This document shows, piece by piece, positions 15,077 to 23,598 of a stretch of DNA of 64,000 nucleotides. Position 1 is the first letter of the stretch, and the number at the start of each line of letters is the position of its first letter. Position numbers and translations under genes: made by a program. The DNA comes from Chromobacterium rhizoryzae (lineage in GTDB: Bacteria; Pseudomonadota; Gammaproteobacteria; Burkholderiales; Chromobacteriaceae). The DNA lies in contig NZ_CP066126.1 in assembly GCF_020544465.1 (NCBI RefSeq), positions 620,001 to 684,000 on the forward strand. Direction: 5' to 3'. The notes below the pieces were generated by a model. It saw only the letters and a program-made list of their open reading frames with translations. It did no database searches and was not told the origin of the DNA.

Positions 15077-16720
15077 CTAGGCCGGCTGCTGCCGCAGCGG
15101 CCAATCCGGCGCCGCAGCGGGGGAAGGGGCGGGGTCCGGCGCGTCGATGCGGAACCAGCTCAGGGTCTGGTTCAAGTCCTGGGCCGCGGCGGCCAGGTGC
15201 TGCATCACCGGCGCGGCTTGCTGCATCTGTTGATCGATGGAGGCGGCCAGATGCGCGACCTCGTGGCCGTGCTGGCGGATGTCGCCGCCGGCGCGGGCCT
15301 GGGCGGCGCTGTGTTCGCGGATGTCGGCCATCAAGCGGTTCAAGCGCTCCAGCCCGGCGTCCACTTGCAGCAGCGCCTGATCCAGAGCCTGCTGCGAATC
15401 CAGCTTGTCGGCGCAGGCGCCGCCGGCCTGCTCCAGCGCGGCGTGCAGCGAGCCGGTGGCGCCTTCCACCCGGCCCAGCGCGTCGAAGATGCTGCCGGTG
15501 GCGGCGCGGGTGCGCTCCGACAATTTGCGCACCTCGTCGGCCACCACGGCGAAGCCGCGGCCGCTTTCGCCGGCGCGCGCGGCTTCGATCGCGGCGTTGA
15601 GCGCCAGCAGATTGGTCTGTTCGGCCACGTCGCGGATCAGGCCGCTGACGCCGGCGATGTCGTCCAGGCTGTGCTGGAGCTGGCGCATTTCCGTCTGCGC
15701 GCAGCCCATATTGTCGGCCAGCGTCCGCATCGTCTCGGCGTTGAGCCGGCCCAGTTCGCGCGCGCGTCCGGTGTCGTCCGCCGCCTGCCGGGTATGGGCG
15801 TCCGCCTGTTGCAGATGGCCGGCCACGATCTGGGCGCTGTCGGCCACCGCGTGGGCGGCCTCGTTGCTCAGCTTGGCCTTGGCGCTTTGCTGGCGGCTGG
15901 CGTCGGCCGCTTGCAAGGTCAGCAATTGCAACCGTTGGCAATCGGCGCCGCTGCGGCGGGCGTCGGCCTCCACCCGGCGCAGCAAATCGCTCAGCTTGTT
16001 CAGGAACTGATTCAGGCGGCCGGCGGTGGCGGCCAGCTCGTCGCGGCCCTGGGCCGGCAGCCGCATCGCCAGATTGCCTTCCCCCAGCGCGTCGGCGGAG
16101 GCGGCCATCGCTTGCAACTGCCGTTTCAGCCGCCGCGCCAGCGTCAGCTGCATCGCCGTCACCACCAGGCTGGCCAGCGCCAGCGGCCCCAGGGTCAGCC
16201 AGGCCAGGCCCTGCAGCGTGTCCTGCAGTTGCGCGGTTTCCTGGGCCAGCCGGTTTTGCTCCTGCGCCTGCTGGCGGTCCAGCAGGGCCGCCAGCGGCTG
16301 CAGGCTTTGCTGCCAAGCCTGTTCCGGTATAGACAGCGCGTCCTGCGGCGCGGTCTCGGCGATGGCCAGCGCGCTGCTCAGATTGCGCTCGTAATCCTGC
16401 CACAGCCGGCCTACGGCCTGACGGAAGGCGGCGGCTTCATTGGCGGGCAGGCCGGCGGCGATCTCGCCGGTCAGCCGCGCGACGGTCAGGCTGGTTTCCC
16501 GCAGCCGCGCCGGGCTGTCCGGCAGCAGCGGGTCCAGCCGCGACAGCTGCAGCACGCCGGCCTTGAGTTGGTACAGGCCGGCGCTTAATTGTTGACGCGC
16601 GCTGTGGCGGTCCACCGCGCGGGTCAGGCCGCTCAACTGTTGTCCGGTGAGGATGAGGGCCAGCGCCAGGCTGGCGAGAGTGACGAGGATGGTCAGCCAC
16701 AGACGTTTGGCCAATGTCAT
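15077..16720 (-). CDS. methyl-accepting chemotaxis protein
   Basis: A 547-residue transmembrane chemoreceptor. Order: membrane segment 1 (about 6-27), a helical periplasmic sensor region, membrane segment 2 (about 173-196), HAMP domain (ARRLKRQLQAM onward), and the cytoplasmic signalling domain with the hairpin tip EQTNLLALNAAIEAARAGE and GRGFAVVADEVRKL. It should control the CheA kinase. The start at 16720 gives MTLAKRLW directly before the first membrane segment; an earlier in-frame start would add 37 unlikely residues. No C-terminal pentapeptide for CheR/CheB docking is visible. The ligand is unknown, although the small helical sensor resembles four-helix-bundle types. Confidence 0.94.
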   Translation of the reverse strand: MTLAKRLWLTILVTLASLALALILTGQQLSGLTRAVDRHSARQQLSAGLYQLKAGVLQLSRLDPLLPDSPARLRETSLTVARLTGEIAAGLPANEAAAFRQAVGRLWQDYERNLSSALAIAETAPQDALSIPEQAWQQSLQPLAALLDRQQAQEQNRLAQETAQLQDTLQGLAWLTLGPLALASLVVTAMQLTLARRLKRQLQAMAASADALGEGNLAMRLPAQGRDELAATAGRLNQFLNKLSDLLRRVEADARRSGADCQRLQLLTLQAADASRQQSAKAKLSNEAAHAVADSAQIVAGHLQQADAHTRQAADDTGRARELGRLNAETMRTLADNMGCAQTEMRQLQHSLDDIAGVSGLIRDVAEQTNLLALNAAIEAARAGESGRGFAVVADEVRKLSERTRAATGSIFDALGRVEGATGSLHAALEQAGGACADKLDSQQALDQALLQVDAGLERLNRLMADIREHSAAQARAGGDIRQHGHEVAHLAASIDQQMQQAAPVMQHLAAAAQDLNQTLSWFRIDAPDPAPSPAAAPDWPLRQQPA

Positions 16721-16900
16721 GATGGTGTCGTACGTTGCGATGCGGGAAGTGCCGCAGTCTAGGCGCGCGGGATGACGGGCGGATGACATGGAGATGAATT
16801 GTCTTGTCATGAAGCGTCTCGGTGCGACCATTCTTTGCCGACGCTGGGCGGCGATGCGGCTAAAATGGCCGGGTTTGTCATTTAATTTGGTTGTCGGCTT

Positions 16901-19207
16901 ATGACTTTGCTATCCCCGGACCAGTTGGAACAGGCGCTGTGGGCGTCCACGGAACTGCTGCGCGAGCAAGTGGACCTGTACGACTACAAGAACCACGTGT
17001 TCGGCCTGTTTGTGCTCAAGCGCCTGCACGATGTGTTCGTGGAGCGGGTACAGGCCTTGGTGGCGGCCGAGGGCATGAGCCGCAAGCGCGCCGACGGCGT
17101 GGTGCAGGAGCAATACGGGATCTATCCGCAGACGGCGCGCTGGCCCGGCCTGCAGGAGCGCAAAAAGGGCATAGGCGAGGCGCTGGACAAGGCGGTGGCC
17201 GCCGTCGAGGAGCATCAACCGGCGCTGGCCGGGGTGCTCAGCGTGGCGCAATACCAGGGCCACAAGCGCTTGAGCGACGAGGTGCTGCATCCCTTGATGA
17301 ATCATATCGGCGCGCTGAAGCTGGGCGACGCCGATCTGGAGGCGCCGTCCCGGCTGGGCGAGGTCTGCGAAGGGCTGGTGCGCCGCTACGCGGCGGAGTC
17401 CGGCAAGCGCGGCGGGGCCTTTTCCACGCCGGGACCGGTCAGCCAGTTGCTGCTGCGGCTGGCGGAGCCGCTGCCGGGCCACAGCCTGTACGATCCCAGC
17501 TGCGGCGCGGCCGGCACCTTGCTGGACGCCTGGCGCATGCTGGGCGGGCAGCCGGACGGCGGCGCGGCGCTGTTCGGCCAGGAAAAGCTGCCGGCCACCT
17601 GGGCGATGGCCAAGCTGTGCGCTTATTTCCACGGCGTGGACATGAGTCTGGAACTGGGGGACACCTTGGTGGAGCCCAGGCATCTGAGCCCGGAGGGCCT
17701 GCTGCCGCGCTTCGACCGCATCGTGGCGCAACTGCCGTTCACGGTGAAAAACTGGTGGACGCCGCTGGAGGCCGAGGCGGCGGAGCCGCCGCCGGCCGAC
17801 GGCAAGAAGCGCCGCCGCAAGCGCCCAGCCGAACCCAATTACAAGAAGCTGGTGGATGAGCACCAGCGCTTCGGCTATGGCATTCCGCCGCGCAGCTTCG
17901 GCGATTACGCCTTCGTCCAGCATGTGCTGGCCACGTTGAAGGAGGACGGCCGCGCCGCGCTGGTGATGCCGCACGACGTGTTGTTCCGCGACGGCGACGA
18001 GGGCCGCATCCGCAACGGCCTGCTGTTTGGCAGCCAGGGCCAGTCCGGCGACCGCATCGAGGCGGTGATCGCCTTGCCGCCGGCGCTGTTCTACGGCTCG
18101 GGCATGCCCACCTGCGTGGTGGTGTTGAACAAGAACAAGCCGGCGGGCCTGCGCAACAAGGTGATCATCGTCGACGCCAGCAAGGAGTACGGCCGCGGCC
18201 GGGTGCAAAACACGCTGCGGCAGGAGGACATCGAACATATCCTGCGCGCTTACCGCGCCGCGGTGGACGAGGAAACGGAAGAGCCGGACTATCTGCGCCT
18301 GGTGGGGCTGCGCGAGGTCAAGCAAGGCCACCGGGGCAATCTGAACGTGCAGCGCTACTTCGCCCAGGACGAGGCGGCCGAGGTGGTGGATGCGGAGGCG
18401 CTGGCCACCGAGCTGGCCGCCTTGACGGAGCAGGAGCAGGCGCTGGACGCGCGGCTGGCGGCCTTCTTCAGCGAAGAAGAGGGCTGGCGGGCGGAGGAGG
18501 GCGAGCTGGAGGGCTGCCTGGCCTTGACGGACGAAAAGCTGGAATTGCTGTCCAGCCAATACGCGGCGGAGCGCAAGCTGCGCCCCTGCCGCATCCAGGC
18601 CTTGCTCAATCGCGGCTACGGCACCCGGCGCATGGGCAAGTGGAGCCCGCATCAATCGTTCAAACCCAGCGCGCTGGGGGTGATTCCCGGCAACTGGGAG
18701 GTGTGCAAGCTGGGCGAACTGGCCGCGCCGCTGGCGGCCGCCGCCGAGGGCGAATTATTGGAGGCCACCGTTGGCGGCAGCTGGCGCCGGGCCGGCGCGG
18801 GCCTGGGCACGGCCTTGCCGCCCAATGCTTTCGCCTACGATCCGGCGCGCTTGTATCAGGGCGCGCTGGCGCGGCACGTCGGAGAGGCCCCGGCGCTGGC
18901 CGCGGCGGATCAGCAGGCCTTCGCGCTGGACGAGGCGAGGATCTCGCCGGCTTTCCTGGAGTGTTACCGGCAGTCGGAAGGCTGGCGCTTTTGCCTGGAG
19001 CGGCTGGGCGCGGCGGTGGAAGGCGTCGAGTTCGGCTTCGAGGCGCTGGCGGAAATGCCGCTGCCCGTGCCGCCGATGAGCGAGCAACGCAAGCTGGTGG
19101 AGGAATGGGCGCGCCAGGACGAAGCCTTGCTCGCCCTGCAACAGCGCCTGCTGCAATGGCAGGCGCGTCGCGACGCCTTGGTGGCGCGCTTTCCGGCGGA
19201 AGACTGA
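16901..19207 (+). CDS. type I N-6 DNA methylase (HsdM-like) fused to an HsdS-like half domain, altered motifs
   Basis: A 768-residue protein. The N-terminal region (about 1-130) is HsdM_N-like, followed by an N6-methyltransferase domain with familiar HsdM blocks such as GRAALVMPHDVLFRDGDEG, VIALPPALFYGSGMPTCVVVLN and VDASKEYGRGRVQNTL. However, motif I reads DPSCGAAG (198-205) where DPxCGxGG is usual, and motif IV reads QLPF (277-280) in place of the catalytic NPPF. The C-terminus (from about 585) has SALGVIPGNWEVCKLGEL and a closing MPLPVPPMSEQRKLVEEW plus coiled coil, as in half of an HsdS specificity subunit. No hsdR or separate hsdS lies nearby. It may be a non-catalytic DNA-binding protein or an unusual methylase. 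Confidence 0.85.
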   Translation: MTLLSPDQLEQALWASTELLREQVDLYDYKNHVFGLFVLKRLHDVFVERVQALVAAEGMSRKRADGVVQEQYGIYPQTARWPGLQERKKGIGEALDKAVAAVEEHQPALAGVLSVAQYQGHKRLSDEVLHPLMNHIGALKLGDADLEAPSRLGEVCEGLVRRYAAESGKRGGAFSTPGPVSQLLLRLAEPLPGHSLYDPSCGAAGTLLDAWRMLGGQPDGGAALFGQEKLPATWAMAKLCAYFHGVDMSLELGDTLVEPRHLSPEGLLPRFDRIVAQLPFTVKNWWTPLEAEAAEPPPADGKKRRRKRPAEPNYKKLVDEHQRFGYGIPPRSFGDYAFVQHVLATLKEDGRAALVMPHDVLFRDGDEGRIRNGLLFGSQGQSGDRIEAVIALPPALFYGSGMPTCVVVLNKNKPAGLRNKVIIVDASKEYGRGRVQNTLRQEDIEHILRAYRAAVDEETEEPDYLRLVGLREVKQGHRGNLNVQRYFAQDEAAEVVDAEALATELAALTEQEQALDARLAAFFSEEEGWRAEEGELEGCLALTDEKLELLSSQYAAERKLRPCRIQALLNRGYGTRRMGKWSPHQSFKPSALGVIPGNWEVCKLGELAAPLAAAAEGELLEATVGGSWRRAGAGLGTALPPNAFAYDPARLYQGALARHVGEAPALAAADQQAFALDEARISPAFLECYRQSEGWRFCLERLGAAVEGVEFGFEALAEMPLPVPPMSEQRKLVEEWARQDEALLALQQRLLQWQARRDALVARFPAED

Positions 19208-19230
19208 GGGCCGGTCGGCCGCCGGCGGGC

Positions 19231-20586
19231 TTATTTCTGCCAGTAGGTCTTGACGTTGACGAACTCGTACAGGCCGAACTCGGACAGCTCGCGGCCATAG
19301 CCCGAGGATTTGACGCCGCCGAAAGGCAGGCGCAGGTCCGAGCTGGTATGGCGGTTGATGAAGACGCTGCCGGCTTCGATCTGCCGCGCCAGCGTCCAGG
19401 CGCGTTCCTTGTCCGCGCTGTAAATGCTGGCGCCCAGGCCGAAGGGGGTGTCGTTGGCCAGCCGCAGCGCGTCGGCCTCGTCGCGCGCGCGCAAAATGCT
19501 GGCCACCGGGCCGAACACTTCCTCGTGGTAGACGCGACAGTCCGGATTGACCCGGTCCAGCACCGTGGCCGGATAGAAGAAGCCGGGGCTGGCCGGCATC
19601 TGCCCGCCCAGCCGCAGTTCCGCGCCGTGGGCGACGGCGTCCAGCACCTGGGCGTGCAGCGCTTCGCGCAGATCGGCGCGGGTCAGCGGCGACAAGGTGG
19701 TGGCCGGGTGGCGCGGATCGCCGGCGCGCAGCTTGGCGGCTTCGGCGCAGAAGGCCTCGATGAAGGCGTCGGCGATTTCCGGCGCCACGATCATGCGCTT
19801 GGCGGCGTTGCAGCTCTGGCCGGCGTCGCGGAAACGGGAGTTGGCGGCGTCCTGGGCCGCGGCGGCGACATCGGCGTCGGCCAGTACGATGAAGGGATTG
19901 CTGCCGCCCAATTCCAGCACGGTCTTTTTCAGATGGCGGCCGGCCAGCGCCGCGATGGCGCGCCCGGTCTGGGTGGAGCCGGTGAAGGCCACCGCGTCGC
20001 ACTGGCGGACGGCTTCTTCCACTTGATCATGGTCGATCCAGGCCACGTCCAGCACCGCCAGGCCGGCGGCGCGCGCCAGCTCCAGCAGGCCTTGGGTGGA
20101 TTGCGGCACCGAAGGCGCCGGCTTGACCAGGCAGGCGTTGCCGGCCATCAGCGCCGGCACCGCGAAGCGCAGCACCTGCCAGATCGGATAATTCCACGGC
20201 ATCACCGCCAGCACCGTGCCCAGCGGTTCGAAGGCCACGCCGCTGCGGCTGGCCTGGGTGGGAATCTCCAGCGAGGCCAGCAGTTCCGGCGCCAGTTGGG
20301 CGTAGTAGCGGATCAGCTGGGCGGATTTGTCGATTTCCGCCAGACATTCCGCGGTGCGCTTGCCCACTTCCAGCGTGACCAGGCCGGCCAGTTCTTCGCG
20401 ATGGGCCTGCAGTTGGTCGGCCAGACGCAGCAGTTGCGCGGCGCGCTCGGCCACGCTCAGCTCGCGCCAATGGCGCTGGGCCTGGCGCAGCTGCGTCAGG
20501 GCGGCGGGCAGTTGGGATTCCGGCCAGGCGGCGCGGGTGTAGACGACTTCTCCTGTGGCGGGGTTGCAGCTGGTAAAGGCGGTCAT
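19231..20586 (-). CDS. NAD(P)-dependent succinate-semialdehyde dehydrogenase (Sad/YneI-like)
   Basis: A 451-residue aldehyde dehydrogenase. Catalytic Cys259 lies in DAGQSCNAAKR and the general base Glu225 in VLELGGSNPF; MPWNYPIWQV carries the conserved Asn. The overall sequence resembles E. coli Sad (YneI), which oxidises succinate semialdehyde to succinate in the 4-aminobutyrate route. Polyamine breakdown ends in the same route, which may link it to other genes here, but they are not adjacent. The start at 20586 (MTAFTSCNPATGEV) aligns with the family. It is transcribed alone, divergent from metN. Confidence 0.88.
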   Translation of the reverse strand: MTAFTSCNPATGEVVYTRAAWPESQLPAALTQLRQAQRHWRELSVAERAAQLLRLADQLQAHREELAGLVTLEVGKRTAECLAEIDKSAQLIRYYAQLAPELLASLEIPTQASRSGVAFEPLGTVLAVMPWNYPIWQVLRFAVPALMAGNACLVKPAPSVPQSTQGLLELARAAGLAVLDVAWIDHDQVEEAVRQCDAVAFTGSTQTGRAIAALAGRHLKKTVLELGGSNPFIVLADADVAAAAQDAANSRFRDAGQSCNAAKRMIVAPEIADAFIEAFCAEAAKLRAGDPRHPATTLSPLTRADLREALHAQVLDAVAHGAELRLGGQMPASPGFFYPATVLDRVNPDCRVYHEEVFGPVASILRARDEADALRLANDTPFGLGASIYSADKERAWTLARQIEAGSVFINRHTSSDLRLPFGGVKSSGYGRELSEFGLYEFVNVKTYWQK

Positions 20587-20804
20587 GACGTGCTGTATTC
20601 GGTTGGCAAGCAAAGACACAATGTAGCAAAAATCCCCGGGGACGGGGGTGAGCGGGGTCAATTCCGCGGTGATTTCTCCTTATATTTCTAATTTGAATAA
20701 ATGATTAAATTTATAGTTCTTTAGGTTTTATGTGACTTGCTTATAGACTGATTCGCAATCGCCAGGCAGTGGCGTTGACGGACGGCGGGATTCAGAGGCA
20801 AGGC

Positions 20805-21815
20805 ATGATTGAAATAGAGAACTTATACAAGCATTACCGGGTGGACGGCCGCGACGTGCCGGCGCTGGACAATGTCAGCCTGCGCGTGGCCAAGGGCGAG
20901 GTGTTCGGCATCATCGGCCGCTCCGGCGCGGGCAAGAGCACCCTGGTGCGCTGCCTGAACCTGCTGGAACGTCCGGACCGCGGCGCGGTGCGCCTGGGCG
21001 ACACCGATCTGACCGCGCTGGACGGCCGGCAATTGCAATTGCGCCGTCAGCGCATCGGCATGGTGTTTCAGCATTTCAATTTGCTGAAGTCGCGCACCGT
21101 GGCCGCCAATGTGCGCTTTCCGCTGGAGCTGGCCGGCGGCGCGTCCGCGGCCGAGATGGACGCCCGCGTTGAAGAACTGCTGGCCTTGGTGGGCCTGGCC
21201 GGCCACCGCGACAAATACCCGGCGCAGCTGTCCGGCGGCCAGAAGCAGCGCGTCGGCATCGCCCGCGCGCTGGCCAATCACCCGGAATTATTGCTGTGCG
21301 ACGAGGCGACCTCGGCGCTGGATCCGGAAACCACGGATTCCATTCTGACCTTGCTGGCGGACATCAACCGTCAGCTGGGGCTGACCATTGTGCTGATCAC
21401 TCATGAAATGCGCGTGATCCGCCAGCTGTGCGATCAGGTGGCGGTGCTGGAGCACGGCCGCGTGGTGGAGCAGGGGCCGGTGCTGGACGTGTTCCTGCAT
21501 CCGCAGCACGAGGTGACCCGCGGCCTGCTGGCGGAAACCGGGCTGTATCAAGAAGAGGCGCGCCAGACTTGGCAGCAGCGCGTGGGCGCGCCGCTGATCA
21601 AGCTGACCTTCGTTGGCGATCCCACCTTGCAGCCGGTGCTGGACGTGGTGGGCAAGCAGGCGGGCGCTCGCTTCAATCTGGTCAGCGGCACGCTGTCCGA
21701 GATCAAGGGCACGCCGTTCGGCCAATTGGTGGCCGGCGTGATCGAATCGGAGGCCCCGCTGGAGAGCCTGCCCGAGTTATTCGCCCGTCTGGGCGTGCGT
21801 TGCGAGGTGCTGTGA
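20805..21815 (+). CDS. metN: D/L-methionine ABC transporter ATP-binding protein
   Basis: A 336-residue ATPase with Walker A GRSGAGKST (38-46), signature LSGGQKQR and Walker B LLLCDEATSALD. The C-terminal about 100 residues form the NIL domain typical of MetN, which binds methionine and inhibits transport when the cell is replete. Its stop codon overlaps the metI start (ATGA-type overlap at 21813-21817). It is the first gene of metNIQ. The 218-base upstream region is very AT-rich and probably holds the promoter. Confidence 0.95.
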   Translation: MIEIENLYKHYRVDGRDVPALDNVSLRVAKGEVFGIIGRSGAGKSTLVRCLNLLERPDRGAVRLGDTDLTALDGRQLQLRRQRIGMVFQHFNLLKSRTVAANVRFPLELAGGASAAEMDARVEELLALVGLAGHRDKYPAQLSGGQKQRVGIARALANHPELLLCDEATSALDPETTDSILTLLADINRQLGLTIVLITHEMRVIRQLCDQVAVLEHGRVVEQGPVLDVFLHPQHEVTRGLLAETGLYQEEARQTWQQRVGAPLIKLTFVGDPTLQPVLDVVGKQAGARFNLVSGTLSEIKGTPFGQLVAGVIESEAPLESLPELFARLGVRCEVL

Positions 21816-22492
21816 TGGAAGGTTTCGACTGGGCCCAATTATTGAGCATGGACTGGCTGGAGATAGGCCAGGCCGCGCTGGACACCTTGACCATGCTGGG
21901 CGCCTCGCTGCTGTTCACCGTGCTGTTCGGCCTGCCGCTGGGCGTGGTGCTGTACGTTAGCTCGCCGGGGCAATTGCTGTCGCGGCCGCGCCTGTACGCG
22001 ACGCTGTCCTTCCTGGTCAATGTGTTCCGCTCCTTGCCCTTTGTGATTCTGCTGATCGTGATGATCCCGCTGACCTTGAAGCTGGTGGGCACCTCGATCG
22101 GCGTGGCCGGCGCGATTCCGCCGCTGGTGGCCGGCGCTTCGCCCTTCTTCGCGCGGCTGGTGGAAAACGTGCTGCGCGAAGTGGACCGCGGAGTGATAGA
22201 AGCCAGCCAATCCATGGGCGCCAGCCTGTGGCAGATCGTGCGCCATGTCTTGCTGCCCGAGGCCTTGCCCGGCCTGGTGGGCGCGGCGACGGTGACCACG
22301 GTGGCGCTGGTGTCCTACACCGCGATGTCCGGCGTCATCGGCGGCGGCGGCCTGGGAGACTTGGCGGTGCGCTACGGCTACCAGCGCTTCCAGACCGAGG
22401 TGATGGTGGTGACCGTGGTGTTGCTGCTGTTGCTGGTGCAGTTGATCCAGAGTTTTGGCGACCGGCTGGTGCTGCGCTGTCAACGCGGCTGA
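21815..22492 (+). CDS. metI: methionine ABC transporter permease
   Basis: A 225-residue inner-membrane permease with five predicted segments and the EAA loop EASQSMGASLWQIVRHVLLPEALPG (in pieces). Its start overlaps the metN stop, so translation is coupled. It works with MetN as the pore of the methionine importer; E. coli MetI is 217 residues. Confidence 0.95.
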   Translation: MEGFDWAQLLSMDWLEIGQAALDTLTMLGASLLFTVLFGLPLGVVLYVSSPGQLLSRPRLYATLSFLVNVFRSLPFVILLIVMIPLTLKLVGTSIGVAGAIPPLVAGASPFFARLVENVLREVDRGVIEASQSMGASLWQIVRHVLLPEALPGLVGAATVTTVALVSYTAMSGVIGGGGLGDLAVRYGYQRFQTEVMVVTVVLLLLLVQLIQSFGDRLVLRCQRG

Positions 22493-22634
22493 GAACCTGT
22501 TCACGATCTGCTGCGCGTCGGCGATACGGCGTTGAAATCGTCTTCGAAATGCTCATGTACCGTGTGTACATTCCGCTTTCTCAGCCGCAACGCCTTGTCT
22601 CGCCTGAGCTCGCGAGATCGTGAGTTGGCTCTGA
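22492..22634. repeat. short intergenic inverted-repeat element, family A, copy 2
   Basis: About 143 bases starting at the metI stop codon. The left end GAACCTGTTCACGATCT and the right end AGATCGTGAGTTGGCTCT are imperfect inverted repeats of each other. The left 28 bases agree with the copy at 14549-14670 at 25 positions. It lies inside the metNIQ transcription unit, in the 218-base gap between metI and metQ, and could affect the relative level of the binding protein. Confidence 0.72.
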
Positions 22635-22710
22635 GCGCCCGGCGCTGCGGCCGCATCGGAAACCCAAGAAATTTGAACCCAACATTGTGTTGAATAGAGG
22701 AAATCGCATC

Positions 22711-23505
22711 ATGAAAAAGAATATCGCTCGCTTCGCCTTTACCGCTGTCGCCGCGCTGTGGGGCGCGCAGGCGCTGGCCGCCGATCCGGTGACCGTCACT
22801 GTGGCCGCGTCTCCGGTGCCGCACGCGGAAATCCTGGAAGCCTTGAAGCCCACCCTGGCCAAGCAGGGGGTCAAGCTGGAGGTGAAGGTGTTCAACGACT
22901 ACGTGCAGCCCAATCTGCAAGTGTCCGAGAAGCGTCTGGACGCCAACTTCTTCCAGCACATCCCCTATCTGGACAAGTTCAACAAGGACCGCGGCACCAA
23001 GCTGGTCGTGGCCAGCAAGCCGGTGCACATCGAGCCGTTCGGCGCTTATTCCAGCAAGTTCAAGAAAGTGGCGGACCTGCCCAAGGGCGCGACCGTGGCC
23101 ATTCCCAACGATCCGACCAACGCCGGCCGCGCCTTGCTGCTGCTGGACCAGGGCGGCGTGATCAAGCTGAAAGACCGCAACAATCTGTATCCGACGGTGA
23201 AGGACATCGTGGCCAACGCCAAGCAGGTGAAGATCAAGGAACTGGAAGCCGCCACGCTGCCGCGCGTGCTGCCGCAGGTGGATCTGGCGCTGATCAACGC
23301 CAACTACGCCTTGGAAGCCAAGCTCAATCCCAAGCGCGACGCGCTGTTCATCGAGACCACCTCGCCGTACGCCAACCTGCTGGTGGCGCGCGCCGACAAC
23401 AAGGACAGCGTCGGCGTGAAGAAGCTGGCCGCCGCGCTGGCCAGCCCGGAAGCGCGCAAGTTCATCGAGAGCAAGTATCAGGGCGCGGTGATCCCCGCTT
23501 TCTGA
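22711..23505 (+). CDS. metQ: methionine ABC transporter substrate-binding protein
   Basis: A 264-residue periplasmic binding protein of the NlpA/MetQ family with PVPHAEILE near the mature N-terminus, NDYVQPNLQV, DANFFQHIPYL and PLGxxVAIPNDPTN-like blocks typical of MetQ. Most MetQ proteins are lipoproteins; here the signal peptide ends AQALAADP with no lipobox cysteine, so a soluble periplasmic protein is predicted. AGAGG at 22696-22700 supports the start. It is the last gene of metNIQ. Confidence 0.94.
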   Translation: MKKNIARFAFTAVAALWGAQALAADPVTVTVAASPVPHAEILEALKPTLAKQGVKLEVKVFNDYVQPNLQVSEKRLDANFFQHIPYLDKFNKDRGTKLVVASKPVHIEPFGAYSSKFKKVADLPKGATVAIPNDPTNAGRALLLLDQGGVIKLKDRNNLYPTVKDIVANAKQVKIKELEAATLPRVLPQVDLALINANYALEAKLNPKRDALFIETTSPYANLLVARADNKDSVGVKKLAAALASPEARKFIESKYQGAVIPAF

Positions 23506-23547
23506 GCCTCTTGTTTAGAAGGCGCCCGGCATGCCTGGGTTTGAACG

Positions 23548-23574
23548 ACAAAGCCCCGCAGAGCGGGGCTTTGT
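23548..23574. terminator. bidirectional terminator between metQ and the flavoprotein gene
   Basis: ACAAAGCCCCGC (23548-23559) pairs perfectly with GCGGGGCTTTGT (23563-23574) around a 3-base loop. The A-rich and T-rich ends of the stem give a U-tract in both directions, suiting the convergent genes on either side. Confidence 0.9.
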
Positions 23575-23598
23575 CTTGTCGGCGTCTTCAGCGCCGGC

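Noticed and set aside
16901..19207. A complete type I restriction-modification system.
   Set aside because: No hsdR and no separate hsdS lie on either side, and the catalytic motif is altered.
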